41,755 nucleotides of DNA from positions 10,513-52,267 of the forward strand of contig JAUNEB010000007.1 of NCBI GenBank assembly GCA_030525795.1, given 5' to 3'. Below the pieces are notes generated by a model that was not told the DNA's origin, made no database searches, and saw only the letters and a program-made list of their open reading frames with translations. Of the stretch, positions 19,900 to 27,146 are shown one piece after another; position 1 is the first letter of the stretch; each line of letters begins with the position of its first letter. The DNA comes from Aerococcaceae bacterium (GTDB lineage Bacteria > Bacillota > Bacilli > Lactobacillales > Aerococcaceae). The translations under genes and the position numbers were made by a program.

Positions 19900-21603
19900 A
19901 TGGTATTTGACGGTTTTTTGACGCGAGCAATGGTTCAAGAGTTGCGCGAACAATTATTGAATGGCCGTCTGCTCAAAATTTATCAACCTTTTGAACAAGA
20001 ATTACACTTAAGTATTCGTTCTAATCGTGCGAATCATCGCTTTGTGGCGTCCATTCATTCGATGTATTACCGGGCACATTTGACTGACGAACGCCCGCAC
20101 AATCCGACGCATGCGCCAATGTTTTGTATGTTGTTGCGCAAACATCTCGAGAACGCCATTATTTTGGATATTCGCCAAGTGGAAAATGATCGCATCATCG
20201 AATTCGAATTAAGTGGCCGTGATGAACTCGGCGACTTAAAAACGTATGTACTAATTTTTGAGCTGATGGGCAAACATAGCAATATTATCCTTATCAACGC
20301 CGAAAAACAAACGATCATCGACTGCATTAAACACGTTTCCGCTAGCCAAAATACGTATCGCCTCTTGCAACCAGGTGCCACTTACGTGCGTCCGCCTAAA
20401 CAAGACAACATCACAAATGTGTACGACTTAACTGATGCCGATAAAGCGCAATGGTGCAAAGAAAATACTGAATACTTACAAGCAGGCAAAGGATTTCAAC
20501 GCATACAAGGCATGAGCAAGTTGCTTGCACAAACCGTTGCACATTGGATGTCCGACCAACAGTTAACGGCTGAAAAAGCCCTTCAACAACTACTTCAAGC
20601 CATTCAGCAACCGCAACCGACACTCATTACGCAAGCACGCACCGCTGCATTTCATGCGCTAGATTTGACGCATCTTGATGGCGAACGCCAACATTTTGCG
20701 AACTTATCGCAACTCGTCGAAACTTTTTATACTAAAAAAGTACACGCAGACCGCATTCAACAAATTTCAGGTGACTTGTTGCAAAAACTTACGCAACTCA
20801 TTGAACGCAACCAACAAAAACTCATCCATTTGGAACAAGACCGTCAAACCGCACAAAATGCCGACACCTTCCGCATTAAAGGTGAATTGCTCAACGCTTT
20901 TTCGTACCAAGTCCAAAAATGCGCCACTCGCGTAACATTAGACAATTACTACGCAAATAACGCCCCGATTGAAATCGAACTGGATCCTCGCAAAACCGCC
21001 ATCGAAAACAGCCAAGCTTTTTTCAAAAAATATACAAAATATCGCGATGCCTTGCGCCATATCGAACAACAAGAAACATTGACACAAGCCGAATTAGCTT
21101 ACTTAGAAGGCGTCTGGCTCCAAATTAGCCAAGCGGATATCGAAGATATTGAAGATATTAAACAAGAACTAGCCGAGCAAGGCTACCATTCCAAACGCAA
21201 AACTTCCATCAAAAAACGTGCCAAATCACAATCAAAACCGCGACAATTCACGGCACCAGACGGCACACGCATTTGGGTAGGACGCAACAACCAGCAAAAC
21301 GACGAACTTAGCCTTAAAACCGCCGCCAAAACTCATTGGTGGCTACATGCCAAAAATATTCCTGGCGCCCACGTCATCATTGAAAATAACCAACCCACAG
21401 ACGAAACAATTACACTCGCGGCTGAAATCGCTGCTTATTATTCTAAATTCCAGCATTCTGCCAATGTCCCTGTCGACATGATTCAAGTCAAACATTTGAA
21501 AAAACCAAACGGTTCCAAACCAGGATTTGTCATTTACGAAGGCCAAAAAACCGTATTTGTCACCCCAAATGAAACAAACATTATAGCAACACAAGTTTTA
21601 TAA
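19900..21603 (+). CDS. rqcH: RqcH / NFACT-family ribosome quality control protein (FbpA)
   Basis: This 567-residue NFACT protein has an N-terminal domain beginning FDGFLTRAMVQELRE, with the Asp-Arg pair in VENDRIIEFEL (equivalent to the DR motif needed for alanine tailing). Then come a helix-hairpin region, a long coiled coil (about 270-430), and the C-terminal NFACT-R domain with APDGTRIWVGRNNQQND and HWWLHAKNIPGAHVII. It recruits tRNA-Ala to stalled 50S subunits; older annotations call it fibronectin-binding protein. The ATG at 19900 has AAAGGAG seven bases upstream; a longer upstream reading overlaps nth and is rejected. Confidence 0.94.
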   Translation: MVFDGFLTRAMVQELREQLLNGRLLKIYQPFEQELHLSIRSNRANHRFVASIHSMYYRAHLTDERPHNPTHAPMFCMLLRKHLENAIILDIRQVENDRIIEFELSGRDELGDLKTYVLIFELMGKHSNIILINAEKQTIIDCIKHVSASQNTYRLLQPGATYVRPPKQDNITNVYDLTDADKAQWCKENTEYLQAGKGFQRIQGMSKLLAQTVAHWMSDQQLTAEKALQQLLQAIQQPQPTLITQARTAAFHALDLTHLDGERQHFANLSQLVETFYTKKVHADRIQQISGDLLQKLTQLIERNQQKLIHLEQDRQTAQNADTFRIKGELLNAFSYQVQKCATRVTLDNYYANNAPIEIELDPRKTAIENSQAFFKKYTKYRDALRHIEQQETLTQAELAYLEGVWLQISQADIEDIEDIKQELAEQGYHSKRKTSIKKRAKSQSKPRQFTAPDGTRIWVGRNNQQNDELSLKTAAKTHWWLHAKNIPGAHVIIENNQPTDETITLAAEIAAYYSKFQHSANVPVDMIQVKHLKKPNGSKPGFVIYEGQKTVFVTPNETNIIATQVL

Positions 21604-21616
21604 CGCATATTACATC

Positions 21617-21656
21617 CAAAAAAACGGGTCCACAACAAGAGTGTGAACCCGTTTTT
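21617..21656. terminator. Bidirectional terminator between rqcH and the glycosyltransferase gene
   Basis: The arms AAAAACGGGT-C-CACA and TGTG-A-ACCCGTTTTT enclose a short loop. There is an A-run on the left and a T-run on the right, so the hairpin can stop transcription of both convergent genes. Confidence 0.88.
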
Positions 21657-21663
21657 ATATGTA

Positions 21664-22851
21664 TTATACTAAGTTTAACCATCCCAAAACCGCATCTACT
21701 TGCTTATCTCGCACTGTTTGAATGAGTTTTTGGACATTTTCATGTGTATCTTCTTTTACAAAACGTGCCAAATCCCGAATGCGATTTTCTTGATTCAAAT
21801 AAAGGTATTGTGGCGCGGGAGAAGCAATCAAACGCTTCAAAAATTGATACGAACGTGCGAAATCGCGACAATCGTATGCCAACATAAAGTTCTCATAAGT
21901 CATCCAATAATCATAAATATCACGTGACGCAAACAAACTTGTATGAACATAATTCAATTCTGCTCCATGTTGCGCAAATAAATATGCCATTTGAGGACGA
22001 TTATTCCAGTGATGCAACCGCGTCAAATGGTACCACGCTTCCATGCGGTAAGGATCAATTGTCGTAGCTAATCCCCAATAATATAAGGCATTTGCGTGAT
22101 CAGCCTCTGATTCTGCTAAATAGCCTAAATTGAGATAGCTGACATAACGTTCTTGTGCCCATCCGCTGGCTTCTTCAGCACGTCTGAGATACCATTTTTT
22201 GGCTTCTGAAGGAACACCTGCATCGCGGTACGATTGCGCACAGTAAAAAAGATAACGCGTATATAAATCTGGATCGCGTCCTTCCTCGATTGCTCGAGCT
22301 AACAACTCCGCGTCCATCAAATATTTATTAGGTTGTTGGCTTCGGTTACCTAAACGTCTTGAAACCACGTGATAATTGCCTTCCAAATCCGACACGCGAC
22401 TTTGATCCGCCAATTCCACGAACTCATGCAACACACCGCGCCACTTAGCTACGCCATCTTTTACTACCAAAATACGACTATACGTTGTCGAACTATCTTC
22501 AGACTTAAAGTCCGCATAAAACGCATCTTGCCCTTGTTCAAAAGGAATACGCACGTCTCCTTCAATCGTATCATCGGCATCAAAGAATAAAATATAATCT
22601 GCTTTCCCACGAGCATGATCCAAAGCACGCTGACGACTATCGCCAAAGTTAATCCAACGATCTTGATGTAACTCACCCGAAATACGTAAGTCAATCATCG
22701 TTTGTTGAATGATATCTTGCGTGCCGTCTGTCGAGCCAGTATCACTAATCACCCAGTAATCAATAGGAAACTTCGCACATACTAGTCGTAACGTTTCTTC
22801 AATGATAGGTGCTTCGTTTTTTACAATCATGTTCAAACACAATCTTGCCAC
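21664..22851 (-). CDS. GT2-family glycosyltransferase with C-terminal TPR-like helices
   Basis: The protein has 395 residues. Residues 1-110 are a GT-A glycosyltransferase domain: LNMIVKNEAPIIEETL, VISDTGSTDGTQDII (nucleotide-sugar binding) and LFFDADDTIEGD (DxD metal motif). From about residue 180 on, the protein is helical with TPR-like pairs (SYLNLGYLAESEADHANALY and following). Family members add sugars to proteins or envelope polymers in the cytoplasm; the acceptor here is unknown. No membrane segment is evident. The GTG at 22851 follows AGGAGG by nine bases; a GTG 18 bases upstream overlaps that site and is rejected. It is the last gene of the coiled-coil cluster. Confidence 0.8.
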   Translation of the reverse strand: MARLCLNMIVKNEAPIIEETLRLVCAKFPIDYWVISDTGSTDGTQDIIQQTMIDLRISGELHQDRWINFGDSRQRALDHARGKADYILFFDADDTIEGDVRIPFEQGQDAFYADFKSEDSSTTYSRILVVKDGVAKWRGVLHEFVELADQSRVSDLEGNYHVVSRRLGNRSQQPNKYLMDAELLARAIEEGRDPDLYTRYLFYCAQSYRDAGVPSEAKKWYLRRAEEASGWAQERYVSYLNLGYLAESEADHANALYYWGLATTIDPYRMEAWYHLTRLHHWNNRPQMAYLFAQHGAELNYVHTSLFASRDIYDYWMTYENFMLAYDCRDFARSYQFLKRLIASPAPQYLYLNQENRIRDLARFVKEDTHENVQKLIQTVRDKQVDAVLGWLNLV

Positions 22852-22875
22852 AGAAAAATTCCTCCTCACACAGTC

Positions 22876-22897
22876 CCCACTCGAGTGGGCTTTTTTT
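22876..22897 (+). terminator. Plus-strand terminator-like palindrome before the glycosyltransferase gene
   Basis: The perfect palindrome CCCACTCGAGTGGG (22876-22889) is followed on the plus strand by C and seven T. It is thus oriented against the flanking minus-strand genes. It sits between the A3 stop and the ribosome binding site of the glycosyltransferase gene. Confidence 0.55.
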
Positions 22898-22914
22898 AGC
22901 GATTTAATAAAAGA

Positions 22915-23466
22915 TTAATCTCTTGTCATGTAGTAAACAGGCGTTGGATCGTCCTTATCTTCTTGTGCAGATTGTTCCGCAAGTTGGATAAAGTTCTTAG
23001 ATGCTTCAAGTTCTTGTTTTACTTGATAATGCTGATTTTCTAATTCTTGGCAAAGACGCTCAAAATTTTGCGTATCTAAGCCGTCTAAATTATCAGCAAT
23101 TTGCTTCATGAAGTATTTTAACTCGCGTCTTAAATATTCTTCTTTAGCAATCATCTGACGCTCGATATCTTCAAGATATTGTACCTTACGATCAAAATCG
23201 TTAGTTGTGCGTGAAAGTTTTTCCTCTTGAATATTTAACAAACTTTTGGCTCTATAATAAGCACTGTCTGTAATTTCTTTAGATAATGCCAACGCGTCAT
23301 TAAGCGCTTCATTGACATAAACAGACTTTTCTTTTTGGTGGTAAAGCTGTTGTTTAAGTGTTTCGATACGCGCTTCATCCGCTCGATTTTGAGCTTCAAG
23401 TAACGCGATTTCTTGTTCTAGCTGGCGAATCGCTTCAGCATTTTTTTTATTTTTAAAACATAACAT
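22915..23466 (-). CDS. Coiled-coil protein A3, paralogue of A1
   Basis: I do not recognise a named gene. The 183-residue product is almost entirely charged alpha-helix/coiled coil (residues 10-165), with no signal peptide or membrane helix. The central part (VNEALNDALALSKEITDSA ... MIAKEEYLRRELKYFMKQ) aligns without gaps to A1 (LITDALLDAKQLSKTIITDA ... IVTQEEVLKLELKNVLNK). The tail is acidic and ends DDPTPVYYMTRD, resembling the ending of A2 and FtsZ C-terminal peptides. The ATG at 23466 has AAGGAGC; a longer reading from upstream runs through a terminator hairpin and is rejected. Two terminator-like hairpins precede the gene. Confidence 0.75.
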   Translation of the reverse strand: MLCFKNKKNAEAIRQLEQEIALLEAQNRADEARIETLKQQLYHQKEKSVYVNEALNDALALSKEITDSAYYRAKSLLNIQEEKLSRTTNDFDRKVQYLEDIERQMIAKEEYLRRELKYFMKQIADNLDGLDTQNFERLCQELENQHYQVKQELEASKNFIQLAEQSAQEDKDDPTPVYYMTRD

Positions 23467-23503
23467 GATTTTGCTCCTTGTATGCGTCGTGTAGGTCTTT
23501 ATT

Positions 23504-23542
23504 AAAAATGGTGCTGATGGATGTGCGTCATCCACCAACACC
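23504..23542 (-). terminator. Strong terminator between B2 and A3
   Basis: Fourteen-base arms (23510-23523 and 23529-23542) pair fully, with two G-U pairs in the minus-strand RNA, around a five-base loop. They are followed by TTTTTAAT. It ends about 38 bases before the A3 start, too close for a complete promoter in between. Confidence 0.82.
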
Positions 23543-23550
23543 TGTCTGTT

Positions 23551-23582
23551 AAAAAATCTCGCAGTTGGTTGTGTGGGAGATT
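23551..23582 (-). terminator. Second, weaker terminator after B2
   Basis: Six-base arms AATCTC (23555-23560) and GAGATT (23577-23582) have TTTTTT on the minus-strand downstream side. It lies in tandem with the stronger hairpin at 23504-23542. Confidence 0.5.
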
Positions 23583-23613
23583 CTATACGTGTACGGTTGT
23601 GAGAATTTTTTCT

Positions 23614-24048
23614 CTAACGTACTACAAATGGTCCAAATTTTTCTTCCAGTTTCGGCATAATCCGTTGGATTAGGTATGGCCCTTGTAGCAAAATATTGAA
23701 ATAGCTTTCGATATTTTGTGTGACTTCCGTGACGTATCGCATGAATACACGGTTGTCTTCGCTCAAGCAAAAATAATAATAGACGCCGTCGCTATTGTTC
23801 AACTCGTTAATTACTTCTAGCCATGCTGCTCTTTCAGCATTGTTACGGCAGTAAGCAATATCTTCAAATACGATTTGTCCTACGCTACTTTCTTCCCCTT
23901 TTGTCAACATCACATGGATGCTAATATAGTGGGTCTCTTCCAATTCGAACCGACTTTTGTATTCGTAATGTCGTTCTTTAGCTTCTGTTTTCATTGGAAA
24001 ACCGCGGCTACTTAAGATTTCTTGGAATGCTTCGTTGATTCTATCCAT
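23614..24048 (-). CDS. Small globular protein B2, YbjN-like, paralogue of B1
   Basis: I do not recognise a named gene. The 144-residue cytoplasmic protein has an N-terminal helix, several predicted strands and C-terminal helices. It shares with B1, in the same order, GQIVF, a Cys five to six residues later, a conserved Trp, VYYY-x-C, then F-x-R, and FN-x-LL-x-G near the end, at roughly 30 percent identity by eye. The pattern recalls the YbjN / type III secretion chaperone-like fold, which often binds partner proteins; this is a fold guess only. AGGAGG eight bases before the ATG; it begins 12 bases after A2 ends, so A2 and B2 form a transcriptional pair. Confidence 0.75.
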   Translation of the reverse strand: MDRINEAFQEILSSRGFPMKTEAKERHYEYKSRFELEETHYISIHVMLTKGEESSVGQIVFEDIAYCRNNAERAAWLEVINELNNSDGVYYYFCLSEDNRVFMRYVTEVTQNIESYFNILLQGPYLIQRIMPKLEEKFGPFVVR

Positions 24049-24060
24049 GAATCGTCCCTC

Positions 24061-24624
24061 CTATTGCTTTGAGAAGATGTAGGTCGGGATGCTGTCTTGG
24101 CTCCCTTTGCCTTGGTGTTTGTCTGGAAATTGGATGACGGTACGTGGGGCTCTTTCTGTTTCTAGTGCTACGTCTTCTTCCACTACTTCCATTTCTGCTT
24201 CTGTTTCTCCTACAGCGACTCCTGCATCGCCACGCGTCATCAATGCGTCTATTCGCAAATGCATGGTGTGGAGAACTTGTTCGATTTCGTTTTGTAATCG
24301 GCTTTTTTGTTCAATTAATTGTAATCCTAGTTGCTGCAGCCCTTTGAAACGATTTTCCATGGCATGCAACTGCGCTTGCATCGCTTGAACTTGTTGCGCG
24401 TATTGCGTTTCAGCTTGTGCTTGTGCTTGGCTTTCAATCGTTTTTGCTTCGACACGAGCGTTCACAATCGCACTTTCGATTTGCTGTGTTTGTTCGCCTT
24501 CGTAAGCGAGTTCTGCTTCTAATTGGCTCAGTTTGGTTGCGTTCGTTGCGGCGGTTGCACGCAATGATTTCAATCGCTCTTCTAATCTCGCTTTGGCTTC
24601 TGCTAATTCACGATGCTTCGACAT
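24061..24624 (-). CDS. Coiled-coil protein A2 with FtsZ-like C-terminal tail
   Basis: I do not recognise a named gene. Residues 1-120 of 187 are a charged, alanine- and glutamine-rich coiled coil. The segment ESAIVNARVEAKTIESQAQ lies at the place of the shared A1/A3 core and probably makes it a diverged member of that family. An acidic, flexible linker (about 130-165, VVEEDVALETE) follows, and the protein ends SQDSIPTYIFSKQ. This combination of flexible linker and IPTY-type end resembles the FtsZ C-terminal peptide. No membrane segment. GGGAGG ribosome binding site; a promoter is seen upstream. It is adjacent to B2. Confidence 0.72.
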   Translation of the reverse strand: MSKHRELAEAKARLEERLKSLRATAATNATKLSQLEAELAYEGEQTQQIESAIVNARVEAKTIESQAQAQAETQYAQQVQAMQAQLHAMENRFKGLQQLGLQLIEQKSRLQNEIEQVLHTMHLRIDALMTRGDAGVAVGETEAEMEVVEEDVALETERAPRTVIQFPDKHQGKGSQDSIPTYIFSKQ

Positions 24625-24658
24625 TTCTTTCCTCCCCTTTCGGTGTGCTTACTCGTTT

Positions 24659-24687
24659 AATATATAATATTTTCATAGTTTTTACAA
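24659..24687 (-). promoter_or_regulatory. Putative promoter of A2-B2
   Basis: TTGTAA (24682-24687) and TATATT (24659-24664) are 17 bases apart on the minus strand, about 35 bases before the A2 start. Confidence 0.55.
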
Positions 24688-24702
24688 GCTTTTTGATTAA
24701 AA

Positions 24703-24733
24703 CTAAAAGGCAAGCACAACAGGGTTTTGCTTG
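24703..24733 (-). terminator. Weak terminator-like hairpin after B1
   Basis: CAAGCA (24711-24716) and TGCTTG (24728-24733) form a six-base stem. On the minus strand it is followed by CCTTTTAG. It may partly separate A1-B1 from A2-B2. The remaining part of the 205-base B1-A2 interval shows two GCGTTAA direct repeats and no gene. Confidence 0.4.
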
Positions 24734-24829
24734 TTACACTGCGTATTCGGTATTGTCATTCATTCAAACAAACATAATTTTGCTGCGTTAATGTTCCATT
24801 CTCCCATAAATAGAGCGTTAACGAGTTAA

Positions 24830-25267
24830 TTATTGATGTGTGGGTGACTGTCCGAATCGTTGGTGCATAGCCTCGATTGCTTGGTTGGCTACTGCGCCAC
24901 CTGCTAATAAAACATTGTAAAAAGCGGTCACGCTATCTGTCAATGCTGTTATGTGGCGCAAAAAGATACTGCCGTCATCTTCCATACACATGTAGTAATA
25001 TACGCTATGGGCGAGGTTCCACTGTTGAATCCACTCTGCCCATTCCGTTTTTCGGGTGCTGTCAGTACATTGACCGATATTTTGGAAGACGATTTGACCG
25101 TCAGTTCGATCATCGCTCGTGTGAATTTTAACGGCGAAGTCTACGATATGTGTGGGTGTCATGGCAATTTTGCCAAAGTAGAGCCACCCTTGCGCTTCTT
25201 CACTTTGTTTGAGGTAAAATTGTGTATCTTGCAATAGTTGTTGAAATTGTTGATTCATTAAATCCAT
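24830..25267 (-). CDS. Small globular protein B1, YbjN-like, paralogue of B2
   Basis: I do not recognise a named gene. The 145-residue protein is colinear with B2: GQIVFQNIGQC, WAEWIQQWN, SVYYYMCMEDDG, FLRHITAL, FYNVLLAGG, MHQRFG. It has no signal peptide and no membrane helix. A YbjN or secretion-chaperone-like alpha/beta fold is possible from the pattern. It lies between coiled-coil genes A1 and A2. The ATG at 25267 is best placed behind AGAGGA; a GTG directly before it (25270) and an ATG at 25258 are alternatives. Confidence 0.73.
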   Translation of the reverse strand: MDLMNQQFQQLLQDTQFYLKQSEEAQGWLYFGKIAMTPTHIVDFAVKIHTSDDRTDGQIVFQNIGQCTDSTRKTEWAEWIQQWNLAHSVYYYMCMEDDGSIFLRHITALTDSVTAFYNVLLAGGAVANQAIEAMHQRFGQSPTHQ

Positions 25268-25382
25268 CACAATCTTCCTCTCTCGTGCCGTCTAGGTTAC
25301 TAACCCTCTTGAATATTCATGAGATTTACCCGTGAAATGATTCATTTTGTACGGTGGGTTCGTCTTGTTCAAGCTGTTCAGC

Positions 25383-25889
25383 TTATAATTTAGATGCTTT
25401 TTGTGCCAGCATAGCTTCTGTATGTCGGAAAGCAAGTTCCAACTTCTCTTTGGCTTCGTGGAATTCGGGTATTTCAGTCGTATCCACGACGTCCATGTAT
25501 TTATTCAATACATTTTTGAGCTCGAGTTTCAACACTTCTTCTTGTGTAACAATCTCTCTTTTTACAGTTTCTAGTTGTGCCATTGAACGTTGAAATGATT
25601 GCATACGCTCTGTAATTTCGTCTTCTGTTGTTTTTCGGACGTTTGTGGCAAACAATTGTGCGTCTGTAATAATTGTTTTTGACAATTGCTTGGCATCCAG
25701 TAGCGCATCTGTAATTAACTGTTCTTTGTTACGATAGTTATTACATTCATTTTTCAATTCGTTAATCTGTTCTTCTTGTTGCTTGATTTTTTTGGTGAGT
25801 GTATCGCATTGCTGTTGCAGTGCTTCCATCACTTGATGAACAGATTCTACTGTATATCCAGAAATTAAGCTCCTTTTAAGTTCAGGCAC
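25383..25889 (-). CDS. DivIVA-like coiled-coil protein A1
   Basis: I do not recognise a named gene. In the 168-residue product the first 30 residues (ELKRSLISGYTVESVHQVME) resemble the DivIVA/GpsB N-terminal lipid-binding domain, with GY followed by an E-x-V pattern. The rest is coiled coil (30-160), including ITDALLDAKQLSKTIITDAQ, which matches A3 and recalls the repeated helices of DivIVA. No FtsZ-like tail, unlike A2 and A3. The GTG at 25889 has AAGGAGG seven bases upstream; a TTG further upstream overlaps that site and is rejected. First gene of the A-B cluster, with its own promoter. Confidence 0.75.
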   Translation of the reverse strand: MPELKRSLISGYTVESVHQVMEALQQQCDTLTKKIKQQEEQINELKNECNNYRNKEQLITDALLDAKQLSKTIITDAQLFATNVRKTTEDEITERMQSFQRSMAQLETVKREIVTQEEVLKLELKNVLNKYMDVVDTTEIPEFHEAKEKLELAFRHTEAMLAQKASKL

Positions 25890-25946
25890 ATCTATCCCTC
25901 CTTTTTTCAAAAAATTCCACTTTATAAGTTATAGCTTACGTTTTTA

Positions 25947-25975
25947 ATTATAAAGTTTTTTTAATTATTTTTCAA
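25947..25975 (-). promoter_or_regulatory. Promoter of the A1-B1 genes
   Basis: TTGAAA (25970-25975) and TATAAT (25947-25952) are exactly 17 bases apart on the minus strand in a very AT-rich interval behind the histidine kinase gene. The 13-base TTTAATTATAAAG around the -10 recurs at the response regulator promoter. Confidence 0.8.
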
Positions 25976-25992
25976 TTATTTTTTATTTTATT

Positions 25993-27135
25993 TTATTTTT
26001 GAGGGATAATTATGTTAAAACTTAAGAAATTGCCTTCGACAGTGGCATTGGCATGTCCTTTGTGTAGTTCGGCAATACTGCGAACAATAGCGAGGCCTAG
26101 TCCTGTTCCCATTGCTTGAGCGTTGCGTGATTTGTCTCCGCGATAGCTGCGTTGGAAAATGCGCTTGAGTTCTTCGTCATCGAGTAGTTCGCCGTTATTT
26201 TGGACAGCAAACACAACATCTTGTCCTTGTTGATAGGCTTTTAGTTTAATTTCAGTTGCACCTTTGCCATATTTTAAGGCGTTCGAGATTAAGTTATTGA
26301 AAATGCGCGCCATTTTTTCGGCGTCAAAAGTCGCGTCAAATTCTCCATCTGGTAAGTCGACGCTTAATGCGAGTCCTTTGGCTTCGAGGTCGTACTCTAC
26401 TTCCATGGCAATTTGCGATAGGAAAAGGGATACGTCCATCGTGCTCATTTGTAATTCGTAAGATTTGTCTTGGTACAAAGTGTATTCAAAAAAATCGCTA
26501 ACGAGTTGTTGGAGTTGTTTAGAACGTTGGTATGAAACGCTGATGTAATGATCGCGCTCGGATTCTGTTTGATATTTGTGGTCTTTAAGTAGTCCGAGAT
26601 AGCCGACGATAGCTGTGACGGGCGTGCGGATATCGTGTCCGATGTTCGCGATAAATTCGTCTTTTTCTTTTTCTTCGAGGCGTTCAGCAATCATCATTTC
26701 GTCGGCTTTGGCGACGACTTCGTTAATTCGGTGGATAAGGTAGGACATTTTGCCGACGCGAACCGTTGGAATACGGACGTCGTAGTGTCCTTTTGCAATG
26801 TATTCCATGTAGGAAGACATGTTGATGACGCGTAATTCATTGGCGCGTATTTGATAAGTATTGTATATTCTGTAAGCGCTCAGTCCTACGACAAAGCCGA
26901 GCACGACACTTCTTAATAATGCATAATATTTTGGCGAAATGCCTAGCCATTCACGAATGGTTTGACCGTTGCTAAATACGGGCAGTTTGTCTGCAACATA
27001 CATGATGAGCCACGCGCTAAATAGATGAAAGCACGATAGTAAAACAGCTCGCACGAGTGTTCGAGATAGTTTTGCTTTATCTTGTTCATTCAATACGAAT
27101 GTCGGATGCTGATCCATAGAATGTTTTTGTTCCAT
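25993..27135 (-). CDS. Membrane sensor histidine kinase
   Basis: The kinase has 380 residues. Two membrane helices (about 28-47 and 72-90) flank only about 24 outside residues, so it has little extracellular sensor. A HAMP-like linker follows, then the phospho-acceptor H-box NIGHDIRTPVTAIVGYL (His167), N-box FNNLISNALKYG (about 279-290), and G-box GTGLGLAIV (343-351). This small-loop design suggests membrane or intramembrane sensing, for example of envelope stress. It starts 11 bases after the response regulator gene and precedes the coiled-coil cluster in the same orientation. Signal and targets unknown. Confidence 0.9.
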   Translation of the reverse strand: MEQKHSMDQHPTFVLNEQDKAKLSRTLVRAVLLSCFHLFSAWLIMYVADKLPVFSNGQTIREWLGISPKYYALLRSVVLGFVVGLSAYRIYNTYQIRANELRVINMSSYMEYIAKGHYDVRIPTVRVGKMSYLIHRINEVVAKADEMMIAERLEEKEKDEFIANIGHDIRTPVTAIVGYLGLLKDHKYQTESERDHYISVSYQRSKQLQQLVSDFFEYTLYQDKSYELQMSTMDVSLFLSQIAMEVEYDLEAKGLALSVDLPDGEFDATFDAEKMARIFNNLISNALKYGKGATEIKLKAYQQGQDVVFAVQNNGELLDDEELKRIFQRSYRGDKSRNAQAMGTGLGLAIVRSIAELHKGHANATVEGNFLSFNIIIPQK

Positions 27136-27146
27136 GTAAAATACTC

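Noticed and set aside
23467..23541. Longer A3 product starting at 23541
   Set aside because: The extension is the translated terminator hairpin; AAGGAGC before the ATG at 23466 decides the start.
21664..25910. Prophage or mobile island origin of the A-B cluster
   Set aside because: No integrase, transposase, att repeats or tRNA gene flank it, and base composition looks like the surroundings; transfer is not excluded but not supported.
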